This document shows, piece by piece, positions 19,531 to 29,317 of a DNA stretch of 64,000 nucleotides (position 1 is the stretch's first letter; the number at the start of each line of letters is the position of its first letter). The notes under the pieces are model-generated. The model had not been told where the DNA came from and made no database searches. It saw only the letters and a list, made by a program, of their open reading frames with translations. The DNA lies in contig CACWNQ010000008.1 in the NCBI GenBank assembly GCA_902762385.1, positions 18,640 to 82,639 of the forward strand. The letters are read 5' to 3'. The translations under genes and the position numbers were made by a program. This stretch comes from an uncultured Bacteroidales bacterium (GTDB taxonomy: Bacteria > Bacteroidota > Bacteroidia > Bacteroidales > Muribaculaceae).

Positions 19531-19561
19531 TTTGTTGTTTGCCATGTAATCGTTAATTTTG
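19531..19561 (+). promoter_or_regulatory. promoter for GH84-M16 operon
   Basis: TTTG at 19531-19534, 19-bp spacer, TAATTTTG at 19554-19561; start near 19568. Confidence 0.65.
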
Positions 19562-19590
19562 TAAACTATAAATAATCTGCATTTATTAAA

Positions 19591-21522
19591 ATGATAAGAA
19601 CTTTTTTCTTAACCATGGCGTTAATGGCCATAGCTATGCTAGGTGCCACCGAGGCCTACAACATATACCCCGTTCCCCAAAAGCAGGTAATGAATCCTGG
19701 CACGGCATCCTTTTCTCAGAGAGTATTTATATTTCCTCAATATGGGATTGACATAGCAACAATAAATCGCGCAAAGCAGATACTTAGCGACCATGGTCTT
19801 GTTCCAGTGGTGATTGATGTTGGCACACCTAACAACTGTCCGTCTTTCGTGCATCTTAGTGTAAACAATCCAAAAGAAAAGATTGGTGATGAGCATGATG
19901 CCGTGTTGCGTGTCGACCGAAGCATTTTCAATTTGCCAAAATATGACCGTCATATCTTGAATCTTAAATCAGATAGTAAAGGTCAAGCTAATGTGGCAAT
20001 CATTGGTGAAGACACTGACGCTGTGTTCTGCGGACTGGCATCTCTTGAGCAGATGCTCGATCAAGGCACAACCGACTTGCCATGCGTCACAATCTACGAC
20101 TATGCCGACGTAAAGAACCGTGGCATCATCGAGGGCTACTATGGAGTGCCTTATACCGCCGAGGTGACTAAGGACCTGTTTCGCTTCATGGCCCGATACA
20201 AGATGAACACCTATATGTATGGCGCCAAGAGCGACCCTTACCATTCGCGATACTGGGGTGACCCATATCCTACAACGATTACTGAAGACCAACAGCGCAT
20301 TGGCTATCTTAACCAAGACATGATGCGCGATATCACAAAGGTTGCTAGCGAGACTAAGGTCAACTTCATCTGGGCAATCCACCCAGGCAAGGCGTTTGCT
20401 AATGCCGAAGACCCACAAGTGCTCGACAAGATTATGGCGAAGTTTGAGAGCATGCACGAGCTGGGTGTGCGTCAGTTTGGAGTATTTGTCGACGACGTGG
20501 GCGTTCCCAACGACCCTGCCATCATGAAGCTCTGTGCCGACAATTTAAATATGCTGCAGAAGCGCATCGATGAAAAGTGGAACAAAAAAGGCGCAAAAGC
20601 GACCGATACAGTAAAGCCTTTGCACTACGTGCCACAACTTTACGCCCACTCATGGGTGAGTCGTGAGCGCGCCCGTGAGTTCTTTGAATCACTAAGTGCA
20701 ACTGCCGATAAAATCAACATATATATTACAGGCGCTAACGTGTGGTCGGTGCCCAATAACGAGGACCTCGCAACTGTCAAGAGTTGGCTAGGCCGCGAGG
20801 TGAGCTGGTGGTGGAACTACCCTTGCAACGACCAGGACCCCACCAAGCTCTTTGTGATGGACACCTACAGCAACTTCCGTGACGAGACCCATATCGATAA
20901 CCTTTCACATATCGAGAAAGGCCTCAAAGGACTCAACACCCTTATCATCAACCCCATGCAGCAAGGCGAGTTGTCGAAAGTGGCACTCTTCAGCGTTGCC
21001 GACTATACTTGGAACAACGCTGCATTCGACAACTACGAGAGTTGGGATGCAGCAATACCAGCCGTTGTGGGCAAAGAGCGTGCTAAGGCATTCAAAAAAC
21101 TTGCTCCCTACTTGCGCTATTACGACAACGACGCTCTAGCCTATAAGATTAACAACTATCAAGCTTCGGTGAAACGCGGGTCGCCAAGGCCTAACAGTCT
21201 TCTTGCCGAGTTGCGCGAAGTTAACGATGCTTGCCAGGCGATAAAAGCAATGAAAAGCTCCAGCAACGAGAGTGACCGACTGCTCTACAACGATGTGCGG
21301 CCCTGGCTTCTCAAACTCGAAGCGATGAGCGCCGAGGCAATAGCTCTATTTGAGGGCAAGAACCCACCTGCATGCAACTTCGACAAGAATCCCGACTTCC
21401 AGTTTGAGACCCTAGGTGGCATGGGTGAGGAAATCTCGCTCAAAGTGCTTACTGCCGAGCCTGCCACCACATGCTTGATGCCACTGCTCAAGTGGCTACA
21501 TGAGCAAGACACGATTAAGTAA
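19591..21522 (+). CDS. exported GH84 beta-N-acetylglucosaminidase
   Basis: Glycoside hydrolase of family 84 (O-GlcNAcase/NagJ-like), 643 residues. A signal peptide spans about 1-22; a GH20b-like N-terminal domain (about 23-165) is followed by the catalytic barrel from RGIIEGYYGVPYT. The tandem acidic pair D301-D302 in FGVFVDDVGVP matches the family catalytic Asp-Asp that uses substrate-assisted catalysis. It probably removes terminal GlcNAc from host glycans such as mucin. It is shorter than the roughly 740-residue Bacteroides member, mainly at the C-terminus. The M16 gene starts 29 bp later, in one operon. Confidence 0.9.
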   Translation: MIRTFFLTMALMAIAMLGATEAYNIYPVPQKQVMNPGTASFSQRVFIFPQYGIDIATINRAKQILSDHGLVPVVIDVGTPNNCPSFVHLSVNNPKEKIGDEHDAVLRVDRSIFNLPKYDRHILNLKSDSKGQANVAIIGEDTDAVFCGLASLEQMLDQGTTDLPCVTIYDYADVKNRGIIEGYYGVPYTAEVTKDLFRFMARYKMNTYMYGAKSDPYHSRYWGDPYPTTITEDQQRIGYLNQDMMRDITKVASETKVNFIWAIHPGKAFANAEDPQVLDKIMAKFESMHELGVRQFGVFVDDVGVPNDPAIMKLCADNLNMLQKRIDEKWNKKGAKATDTVKPLHYVPQLYAHSWVSRERAREFFESLSATADKINIYITGANVWSVPNNEDLATVKSWLGREVSWWWNYPCNDQDPTKLFVMDTYSNFRDETHIDNLSHIEKGLKGLNTLIINPMQQGELSKVALFSVADYTWNNAAFDNYESWDAAIPAVVGKERAKAFKKLAPYLRYYDNDALAYKINNYQASVKRGSPRPNSLLAELREVNDACQAIKAMKSSSNESDRLLYNDVRPWLLKLEAMSAEAIALFEGKNPPACNFDKNPDFQFETLGGMGEEISLKVLTAEPATTCLMPLLKWLHEQDTIK

Positions 21523-21551
21523 TTCACACATTATATTTAATACACATTTCT

Positions 21552-24464
21552 ATGAAATTTATTAAAAGATTTGCATTCCTTGCCATGATTGCCTCAACTG
21601 CGGTCATGGCACAGGCACAACTGCCCAAGGCAGTAACCTATGAGGGCGATCCCATGCACACACAGTGCTACACACTGCGCAACGGCATGAAGGTCTTCCT
21701 TAGTGTTAACCACGAGTCACCACGCATCGCTGCTCATATTGCCGTGCGTACCGGCTCACGCAACGACCCCGCCGAGACCACAGGTCTGGCTCACTACCTG
21801 GAGCACCTTATGTTCAAGGGCACTAAGCAGTTCGGTACTAGCGACCCAGTGAAAGAAGCTCCCTATCTCGATGAGATTGAAGCCCGCTACGAGCAATACC
21901 GCAAGGTCACCGACCCAGCCAAGCGCAAACAGCTCTACCACGAGATTGACAGCGTGTCGCAACTAGCAGCACAGTACAACATCCCCAACGAGTATGACAA
22001 GCTGATGGCAGGAATTGGCGGCATTGGCACTAACGCCTACACAAGCACCGACGTGACCTGCTACACCGAGGACATCCCTGCCAACGAAGTTGACCGCTGG
22101 GCGCGCATCCAGAGCGACCGCTTCCGCAATATGGTGATTCGCGGCTTCCACACCGAGCTCGAGGCTGTGTATGAGGAGAAGAATATTGGTATGGCTAAGG
22201 ACATGTGGAAACTCGAAGAGGCCCTCTATGCCAAGGCATTCCCAACCCATCCTTATGGTACCCAAACAACCATAGGTACTCAGGAACACCTCAAGAACCC
22301 TTCAATCACCAACATCAAGAATTACTACAACAACTACTATTGCCCAAATAACATCGCCATCTGTATGGCTGGTGATTTTGACCCCAATAAGGTGATTGCT
22401 ACGCTCGACAAGTATTTTGGCGACTGGCAGCCTAACAAGAACCTATCACGCCCAGAGTTTGCACCTCTTAAGCCCATCACAGCACCCGTCGATACTACCG
22501 TCTTGGGCCAAGAGGCTGAATTTGTAACCCTGGCATGGCGTCTTGAGGGTGGCAGCTCACTGCAATGCGACACCCTTGAGGTTATATCAAGCATGCTCAA
22601 GAACGAGACTGCAGGCTTGATGGACCTTAATCTCGACCAGCCTCACAAGATTATGGGTTCGGGTGTCTATCCCGACGAGATGACCGATTACTCACTGCTC
22701 ATGTTATTTGGTTATCCTAACCAAGGACAGACTCTGGAAGAGGTTCGCGACCTGATGCTCGGCGAGATTGACAAATTGCGCAAGGGCGACTTCGACAACG
22801 ATCTTCTCACTAGCGTGGTCAACAACACCAAGCTGCAGTATTTAAGAGGCTTGAACAATAACGGAGCACGTGCTAGATACCTTGTAAATGCTTTTATCAA
22901 CGGCGTTGAATGGGAGCAGGTTGTAGGACAGCTCGACCGCATGAGCCACATGACCAAGCAGCAGATTGTGGATTTTGCTAATCGCCATCTACTCTCTAAC
23001 AACTATGTGTGCGTCTACAAGCGTCTTGGCGAGGACACTTCGGTGAAGAAAATTGAGAAACCTGCCATCACCCCTATCCCAACCAACCGCGACAAGCAGA
23101 GCGACTTCGTCAAGAACCTCATGGCCGAGACTGTTGAACCCATTCAACCTCGCTTTGTTGACTACAAGACCGACATGACTGTTTCGAAGACTAAGGCTGG
23201 TCTGCCACTGCTCTACAAGCAGAATACCGATGATGACCTGTTCACCTTAGCTTATAAATATGACTTCGGCAACACAGCCGATCTTAAGTACAGCCTGGCA
23301 CTATCATATCTCGACTATCTGGGAACCAAGACCCTGACCCCACAACAGTTCAAGCAAAAACTTTACAAACTCGCTTGCAACTTCTCAACATCGGTAGATG
23401 ACAACTACACCTTCATCACCATCAGTGGTCTTAACGAGAACATGCCTGAAGCAATAGCTCTAATCGATGACCTGCTCAAGAATGCAACTGTCGACAATGA
23501 GGCCTATAGCCAACTCGTTGACTTAATTATCAAGGGACGCAACGATGCCAAAAGCAACCAGGAGCAATGCTTCGCTCGCTTAATGGCCTACGGTCAGTAT
23601 GGCCCCAACAATGAGTATACCAACCTCTTGAGCGAGAAAGAGCTTCGTGACATCAACCCCAGTGAGCTTATTGAACTCGTAAAGAACTTGAGCAACATGA
23701 AGCATGAGGTAATGTACTTTGGGCCCATGAGCGAGAAAGACTTCTCAGCAACAATCTCGAAACTCCACAAGACTCCAAAGGAACTCATGGATGTGCCATT
23801 TGGCATGGACTATATGGAGCAGCCCACTCCCGAAACAGAGATATTGCTTGCTCCTTACGATGCCAAGAACATCTACATGGTGCAGTACACCAACAGCGAG
23901 CGCGACTGGACTCCTGAGCATGCTCCAGTAATCAGCTTGTTTAACGAGTACTTTGGCACCGGAATGAACGGTATCGTATTCCAAGAGCTGCGTGAGGCAC
24001 GTGGTCTGGCCTACTCGGCTGCCGCTCGCTACAACCAGCCTGCCCGTCTGGGCCACAAGGAGGATGCTTACACCTACATCATCACCCAAAACGACAAGAT
24101 GATGGATTGCGTTGACGAGTTCAACAAACTAATTGCCGACATTCCTCAGAGTGAGGCTGCTTTCAATCTTGCTAAAGAGTCGCTCATTAAGAAGTACGCT
24201 AGCCGCCGCACCACTCGATTCAACGTACTCAACAGCTATATTTGGGCTCAAGAGCGCGGTCTCGACTACGACATTTCAGCCAAGGTTTACGAGGCACTGC
24301 CCAAGCTCTATCTCTTCGATATCGTTGACTTCGAGAAGGAGAATATGGCAGGCAAACCCTACCGCTACCTCATTCTCGGCAACGAGAAGGAGCTCGACAT
24401 GGATCGCCTGCAGAAGATTGCCCCTGTTAAACGCGTAACTCTCGAGGAGATTTTCGGATACTAA
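21552..24464 (+). CDS. exported M16-family zinc peptidase (two M16 halves)
   Basis: Pitrilysin/insulinase-type metallopeptidase of 970 residues with signal peptide about 1-23. The inverted zinc motif HxxEH is H81-YLE-H85 in LAHYLEHLMFKGT, with the distal Glu in ELEAVYEEKNIG. The C-terminal half (about 530-970) is the partner M16 domain, with ELREARGLAYSAAARY, that closes the chamber. Such proteins degrade peptides in the periplasm. Second gene of the operon with GH84; a bidirectional terminator follows. Confidence 0.93.
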   Translation: MKFIKRFAFLAMIASTAVMAQAQLPKAVTYEGDPMHTQCYTLRNGMKVFLSVNHESPRIAAHIAVRTGSRNDPAETTGLAHYLEHLMFKGTKQFGTSDPVKEAPYLDEIEARYEQYRKVTDPAKRKQLYHEIDSVSQLAAQYNIPNEYDKLMAGIGGIGTNAYTSTDVTCYTEDIPANEVDRWARIQSDRFRNMVIRGFHTELEAVYEEKNIGMAKDMWKLEEALYAKAFPTHPYGTQTTIGTQEHLKNPSITNIKNYYNNYYCPNNIAICMAGDFDPNKVIATLDKYFGDWQPNKNLSRPEFAPLKPITAPVDTTVLGQEAEFVTLAWRLEGGSSLQCDTLEVISSMLKNETAGLMDLNLDQPHKIMGSGVYPDEMTDYSLLMLFGYPNQGQTLEEVRDLMLGEIDKLRKGDFDNDLLTSVVNNTKLQYLRGLNNNGARARYLVNAFINGVEWEQVVGQLDRMSHMTKQQIVDFANRHLLSNNYVCVYKRLGEDTSVKKIEKPAITPIPTNRDKQSDFVKNLMAETVEPIQPRFVDYKTDMTVSKTKAGLPLLYKQNTDDDLFTLAYKYDFGNTADLKYSLALSYLDYLGTKTLTPQQFKQKLYKLACNFSTSVDDNYTFITISGLNENMPEAIALIDDLLKNATVDNEAYSQLVDLIIKGRNDAKSNQEQCFARLMAYGQYGPNNEYTNLLSEKELRDINPSELIELVKNLSNMKHEVMYFGPMSEKDFSATISKLHKTPKELMDVPFGMDYMEQPTPETEILLAPYDAKNIYMVQYTNSERDWTPEHAPVISLFNEYFGTGMNGIVFQELREARGLAYSAAARYNQPARLGHKEDAYTYIITQNDKMMDCVDEFNKLIADIPQSEAAFNLAKESLIKKYASRRTTRFNVLNSYIWAQERGLDYDISAKVYEALPKLYLFDIVDFEKENMAGKPYRYLILGNEKELDMDRLQKIAPVKRVTLEEIFGY

Positions 24465-24528
24465 TATAGTTTATAGTCCAAATTTCACAGTTTTTATTGT
24501 CTGTAGTGAGGCTATAAACATCTGAAAC

Positions 24529-24564
24529 AAAAATCCTGCTCAGAATATTCTGAGCAGGATTTTT
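24529..24564. terminator. bidirectional intrinsic terminator
   Basis: Perfect palindromic stem with core ATCCTGCTCAGAA/TTCTGAGCAGGAT, A-run before and T-run after; shared by the plus-strand M16 gene and the minus-strand lpdA. Confidence 0.88.
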
Positions 24565-24594
24565 CTAATTATGCATTATGAATTATGCATCCAT

Positions 24595-25938
24595 TTAGAA
24601 CTGCTTTGCTGCAGCCATTACCACCTCGCTGAGAGTGGGATGACCATGGATAGCGCTTGCCATCTTGGTCACCGGCATGCCAGCGTTCATCGCTGTCACA
24701 GCCTCCTGTATGAGGTCGGCAGCATGTGGTCCACATATGTGGCAGCCCACGATGGTAAGGTCTTCGCTGCTGACGATGAGCTTCACCATTCCGTCGGTCT
24801 CGCCCATTGCCACGGCCTTGCCATTGCTGCGGAAGAACGACTTGGCAGTTACAACCTCGATGCCCTGATCCTCGCACTGCTGCTCAGTAAGGCCCACCAT
24901 AGCAAGCTCGGGAGTGGTGAACACTGCACTAGGCACGATGTCGAGCTTCACGTTGCTCTTCTCACCAAGAATGTGAGCGAGAGCCACGCTGCCCTGAGCA
25001 CTTGCTGCGTGAGCGAGCATGCAACGACCATTAACGTCGCCAATGGCATAGATGCCCTCGACATTGGTCATCATGTTGTTGTCAACCTCGATGCCACGAC
25101 GGCTAGTCTCAACACCTGCAGCCTCAAGTCCTTCGGGAAGTACTGCCTGACGTCCTACCGACATCAGCACCTTCTCGGCAACTAAGCTCTTGGCCTTGCC
25201 CTTGTGGTCGAAGGTAATCTCAAGACCATCGTCGGTCTTGTGTATGCCGTTGACAGCAGCTTGAGTGAGGATGTTAACGCCACGTTTGCTCATAACAGTC
25301 TTGAGGCGCTTAGCGATGTCCTTGTCGAATGGAGGCAGAATCTCCTTCATAAACTCGACAACAGTCACCTCAACGCCAAAGCTGCTGAACACGCCGGCAA
25401 ACTCCATACCAATCACGCCACCGCCCACAATGCACAGGCTTTTGGGGAGCTCTTGCATAGCGAGGATGTCGTCGCTGGTCATCGCCAAGTCGGCGCCCTC
25501 AATGGGAAGTCCACGAGGTATCGAGCCAGTGGCAATAACGATGGCAGGAGCAGTGTACTGTTCGCCAGCAACCTCAACAGTCTTAGCGTCGACAAACTTT
25601 GCCTCGCCATTTACAACGGTAATGCCGTCGCCACCCATGAGCATTGCCACGCCGTCGCGCAACTGCTTAACGACTTCTTCTTTGCGTGCAAATGCAACGC
25701 CATAGTCAACAGTCACCTCGCCTATGGTAACGCCAAACTGTGCAGCCTCACGCACGGTGTTGATAACTTCGGCATTGCGGCAAAGGGCCTTTGTGGGGAT
25801 GCAACCGCGATTAAGGCAAGTGCCACCTAGCAGGTCGCGCTCTACAATCACCACCTTCTTGCCGTGGTGAGCGGCCTCGGCGGCCATCTCATAACCGCCG
25901 GGACCTGCACCTATAATAATAATATCGGTTGAAATCAT
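24595..25938 (-). CDS. lpdA: dihydrolipoyl dehydrogenase (glycine cleavage L protein)
   Basis: FAD enzyme that reoxidises the dihydrolipoyl arm of GcvH with NAD+; 447 residues. FAD motif GAGPGGYEMA at the N-terminus, redox pair C41 and C46 in GGTCLNRGCIPTKAL, second dinucleotide motif VGGGVIGMEFAG, and C-terminal catalytic His in HGHPTLSE. Its ATG overlaps the gcvPB stop (ATGA), so the two are translationally coupled; it is therefore assigned to the glycine cleavage system rather than to a 2-oxoacid dehydrogenase. Confidence 0.96.
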   Translation of the reverse strand: MISTDIIIIGAGPGGYEMAAEAAHHGKKVVIVERDLLGGTCLNRGCIPTKALCRNAEVINTVREAAQFGVTIGEVTVDYGVAFARKEEVVKQLRDGVAMLMGGDGITVVNGEAKFVDAKTVEVAGEQYTAPAIVIATGSIPRGLPIEGADLAMTSDDILAMQELPKSLCIVGGGVIGMEFAGVFSSFGVEVTVVEFMKEILPPFDKDIAKRLKTVMSKRGVNILTQAAVNGIHKTDDGLEITFDHKGKAKSLVAEKVLMSVGRQAVLPEGLEAAGVETSRRGIEVDNNMMTNVEGIYAIGDVNGRCMLAHAASAQGSVALAHILGEKSNVKLDIVPSAVFTTPELAMVGLTEQQCEDQGIEVVTAKSFFRSNGKAVAMGETDGMVKLIVSSEDLTIVGCHICGPHAADLIQEAVTAMNAGMPVTKMASAIHGHPTLSEVVMAAAKQF

Positions 25939-27425
25939 AACTCGTCAACGCTCAAGAGTTCGCGATAAGTAACAATCTGCTTGAGTGCAGCCTTGGTGTC
26001 GTCGAGACGACGAACTGGAGTGTTGTGAGGAGCAGTCTTGACCAGCTCGGGATTCTCCTTAGCCTCAATGGCAATCTTCTTCATCACCTCGATAAACTCG
26101 TCGAGAGTCTCCTTGCTCTCGTTCTCGGGCGGCTCAATCATCATAGCCTCATGGAAGAGCAATGGGAAGTAGATTGTGGGAGCGTGGAAACCATAATCGA
26201 GCAAGCGCTTAGCCACGTCGAGAGTGGTAACGCCAGTGCTTTTGTCCTTCAAGCCGTCGAACACAAACTCATGCTTGCACACGCCGTCGAGAGGCAGCTC
26301 ATAGTAATCCTTAAGCGACTCCTTAACATAGTTGGCATTGAGCACTGCAAGTGGACCTACGTTCTTAATCTCGTCTTTACCGAGGGTCAAGATATAGGTG
26401 TAAGCACGCATCATCACGCCGAAGTTGCCCAAGAATCCGCTGATAGAGCCAAGTGAATCTTCACAGTCTTCCATGTGGTACCAATAGATATCGTCGGCAA
26501 TCTCCTCGCGGGTAACACGTGGGTTGGGAAGGAACTTCTCCAGGCCCTCACGCACGCCTACAGGGCCACTACCAGGACCGCCACCACCATGAGGTGTTGA
26601 GAAGGTCTTGTGCAGGTTGATGTGCATGATATCGAAGCCCAGGTCGCCAGGACGGCACTTGCCCAACATTGGGTTGAGGTTGGCACCATCGTAGTACATC
26701 AAGCCACCAGCCTCGTGAACGAGCTTGGCAATCTCGGCGATGTTGTGCTCAAAGATACCCAGAGTGTTGGGGTTAGTCATCATCATACCAGCGATGTTCT
26801 CATCGAGCAATGGCTTCAAGTCCTCAACATCAACGGTGCCATCAGGACGACTCTTAACAACAACCACTTCAAGGCCACAAACAGCAGCACTGGCGGGATT
26901 GGTGCCATGAGCGCTGTCGGGGATAATAACCTTAACACGGTTAGGGTTGCCATTGTCAAGATGATAGCTGCGCATCACCATCAATCCGGTAAGCTCGCCA
27001 TGAGCACCTGCATAAGGGTTGAGGGTAAACTCGCTCAAGCCCGAAAGCTCGGCGAGAGAGCGCTGCAGATTGTAATAAACTGCGAGAGCGCCTTGCACGT
27101 TCTCCTCGTCCTGCAATGGGTGCAGATGAGTGAACTCGGGCAAGTTGCACATTTGCTCATTGATTTTGGGGTTATACTTCATTGTGCACGAACCAAGTGG
27201 GTAGAAACCTGTGTCAACACCAAAGTTGTTGTTACTCATGTTGGTGTAGTGGCGCACAACAGTCATCTCATCAACCTCGGGAAGGCATGGAGCCTCCTGA
27301 CGCTTGAGAGCATCGGGCAGGTCGGCGAGTTTATATTCAGCGAGCTTGTTCTCGGGAAGGCTGTAGCCTTTGCGACCCTCTTTTGAGAGTTCGAATATCA
27401 GTTTGCCATAGAATGTATTATTCAT
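25935..27425 (-). CDS. gcvPB: glycine dehydrogenase (decarboxylating) subunit 2
   Basis: PLP-containing half of the split P protein, 496 residues. The PLP lysine lies in DIMHINLHKTFSTPHGGGG. The frame is open to 27473, but ATG at 27425 (MNNTFYGKLIFE) is chosen: it overlaps the gcvPA stop by 8 bp, a usual coupling. Works with GcvPA to decarboxylate glycine and pass the aminomethyl group to GcvH. Confidence 0.96.
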   Translation of the reverse strand: MNNTFYGKLIFELSKEGRKGYSLPENKLAEYKLADLPDALKRQEAPCLPEVDEMTVVRHYTNMSNNNFGVDTGFYPLGSCTMKYNPKINEQMCNLPEFTHLHPLQDEENVQGALAVYYNLQRSLAELSGLSEFTLNPYAGAHGELTGLMVMRSYHLDNGNPNRVKVIIPDSAHGTNPASAAVCGLEVVVVKSRPDGTVDVEDLKPLLDENIAGMMMTNPNTLGIFEHNIAEIAKLVHEAGGLMYYDGANLNPMLGKCRPGDLGFDIMHINLHKTFSTPHGGGGPGSGPVGVREGLEKFLPNPRVTREEIADDIYWYHMEDCEDSLGSISGFLGNFGVMMRAYTYILTLGKDEIKNVGPLAVLNANYVKESLKDYYELPLDGVCKHEFVFDGLKDKSTGVTTLDVAKRLLDYGFHAPTIYFPLLFHEAMMIEPPENESKETLDEFIEVMKKIAIEAKENPELVKTAPHNTPVRRLDDTKAALKQIVTYRELLSVDEL

Positions 27426-28773
27426 TGTTCTTGTCCTCCTCGCCTTCTTCGATAAATTGGTTAATAGCGTCAATCAGGTCATCGATATCCTCCTTGCTCA
27501 CGGTCTCGGTGGCACACATGAGCAGCTTGTCCTCGTCGATGGGTACACCAGCAGCATAGGCTTGGTTGAGCCAGCTCAGCAGGTCATCAACGTTGAGCGA
27601 AGTCTTAACAACAAACTCATTAAGGAATGGCTTGTCGGGATATTCCATCTCAAACTTGCCAGTCTTAACAAGCTGGTCGGCGAGATAGTGAGCATTGCTG
27701 TAGCCCATCTCATTAACCTCGCGCAAACCTTGCTTGCCCATTAGCGACATGTAGACGGTAACAAACAGCGCCATCAAGCTCTGGTTAGAGCAGATGTTGC
27801 TGGTAGCCTTCTCGCGGCGAATGTGCTGCTCGCGAGCCTGAAGGGTAAGAACGAAAGCACGCTTGCCATCGGCATCGGTGGTAGCACCCACGATGCGGCC
27901 GGGCATCTTGCGAATAAGTTTCTTGCTTGTGCACAGATAGCCAACATAAGGACCGCCAAAGTTCATGGGAATACCCAAGCTCTGGCCGTCGCCCACTGCG
28001 ATATCAGCACCCCACTCGGCTGGAGTTTTGATTACGCTAAGTGCGCTGGCAGGGCAGTTCATGATGAGCAATGTCTTGTGCTCGTGGCAGAAGTCGGCCC
28101 ATCCGGTGTAATCCTCAAGGATTCCGAAGAAGTTGGGCGAAGCCACAATAACACCTGCAACATCATCGGCACCAACCTTAGCCTCAAAATCGGCACGGCT
28201 TGTAACGCCATTCTCGGCCTCAATCATCTCAACGTCGATGCCATGGAACTTGGCATAAGTCTCAACCACGCGAGTAACAAATGGGTTAACGGTCTCGCTG
28301 ATGAGCACCTTGTTGCGCTTCTTGGCGTTAGAAACAGCCATCATCATAGCCTCGGCGGTAGCAGTGCAGCCGTCATACATCGACGCGTTGCTTACCTCCA
28401 TGCCGGTGAGCTCGGCCATCATGCTCTGATACTCGAAGATGTATTGCAGAGTACCCTGCGAAATCTCAGCCTGATAGGGAGTGTAGCTGGTTAAGAACTC
28501 GCTGCGGTTCACGATATCTTGAACCACTGCGGGAGTGTAATGGTCATATACACCAGCTCCCATGAAGCACTTGAGAGTGGTGTTGTCCATAGCGAGGTCA
28601 CCAAAGAAGTTGCGAATCTCAATCTCGCTCATGGCACGTGGCAGGTCATAGTCGCGCTTGAACTGCAGCTCCTCGGGAATGTCCTTGTAGAGCTCATCGA
28701 GCGACTTGAGTCCGCACTTGCCCAGCATTTGGTTCACATCGTCCTGGGTGTGTGGGAAAAATTTATAGTTCAT
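27418..28773 (-). CDS. gcvPA: glycine dehydrogenase (decarboxylating) subunit 1
   Basis: N-terminal half of the split P protein, 451 residues. Motifs: FMGAGVYDHYTPAVV, EFLTSYTPYQAEISQGTLQ, VSNASMYDGCTATAEA. A hairpin at 28816-28856 lies between gcvH and this gene and may set its level relative to gcvTH. Confidence 0.96.
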   Translation of the reverse strand: MNYKFFPHTQDDVNQMLGKCGLKSLDELYKDIPEELQFKRDYDLPRAMSEIEIRNFFGDLAMDNTTLKCFMGAGVYDHYTPAVVQDIVNRSEFLTSYTPYQAEISQGTLQYIFEYQSMMAELTGMEVSNASMYDGCTATAEAMMMAVSNAKKRNKVLISETVNPFVTRVVETYAKFHGIDVEMIEAENGVTSRADFEAKVGADDVAGVIVASPNFFGILEDYTGWADFCHEHKTLLIMNCPASALSVIKTPAEWGADIAVGDGQSLGIPMNFGGPYVGYLCTSKKLIRKMPGRIVGATTDADGKRAFVLTLQAREQHIRREKATSNICSNQSLMALFVTVYMSLMGKQGLREVNEMGYSNAHYLADQLVKTGKFEMEYPDKPFLNEFVVKTSLNVDDLLSWLNQAYAAGVPIDEDKLLMCATETVSKEDIDDLIDAINQFIEEGEEDKNNE

Positions 28774-28815
28774 TGCTTGTTAATGTGTATTTATTGTTCT
28801 TTTTTTAATGAAGAA

Positions 28816-28856
28816 AAGCCAAGGGCCAGGCACATTTGATGCCAGCCACTTGGCTT
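28816..28856 (-). terminator. hairpin inside the gcv operon (possible attenuator)
   Basis: AAGCCAAG (28816-28823) pairs with CTTGGCTT (28849-28856), with an inner GGCA/TGCC stem. On the minus strand it comes after gcvH and is followed by TTCTTC and, further on, a T-run. It resembles a partial terminator. Confidence 0.6.
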
Positions 28857-28873
28857 AGATGTTGAGTTGTGTA

Positions 28874-29254
28874 TTACTCGCCGATGAAAGCTTTGTAGGC
28901 AGCTGCATCCATCAGGTTCTCGAGCTCGCTCTTGTCGCTGAGCTCAACTTTGATGATCCAGTTCTCAAAAGCATCCTTGTTGATAAGGCCTGGCTCATCG
29001 TCGAGAGCCTCATTAACCTCTACCACGGTGCCGCTAACGGGGCAAACAAGGTCACTGGCTGCCTTAACGCTCTCTACTGCGCCAAAGTCCTCGCCTGCCT
29101 CTACCTCGTCGTCAACCTCGGGCATGTCAACGTAAACCACATTGCCAAGCTCGTGCTGTGCATAGTCGGTAATACCTACATAGCCAAAGTCGCCTTCAAC
29201 TTTTACAAACTCATGTGACTCGCTGTAATAGAGTCCGTCAATAATTTTACTCAT
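28874..29254 (-). CDS. gcvH: glycine cleavage system H protein
   Basis: Lipoyl carrier of the glycine cleavage system, 126 residues, normal size. The lipoylated lysine is K64 in VESVKAASDLVCPVSG. It carries the aminomethyl group between P, T and L proteins. Lies between gcvT and gcvPA; lplA upstream could supply the lipoyl group. Confidence 0.97.
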   Translation of the reverse strand: MSKIIDGLYYSESHEFVKVEGDFGYVGITDYAQHELGNVVYVDMPEVDDEVEAGEDFGAVESVKAASDLVCPVSGTVVEVNEALDDEPGLINKDAFENWIIKVELSDKSELENLMDAAAYKAFIGE

Positions 29255-29317
29255 AATAGTGATGTTGATTTAAAATATTGTTTTGTTGTTAATTGCTAAA
29301 AATATCCGAATAACTTT

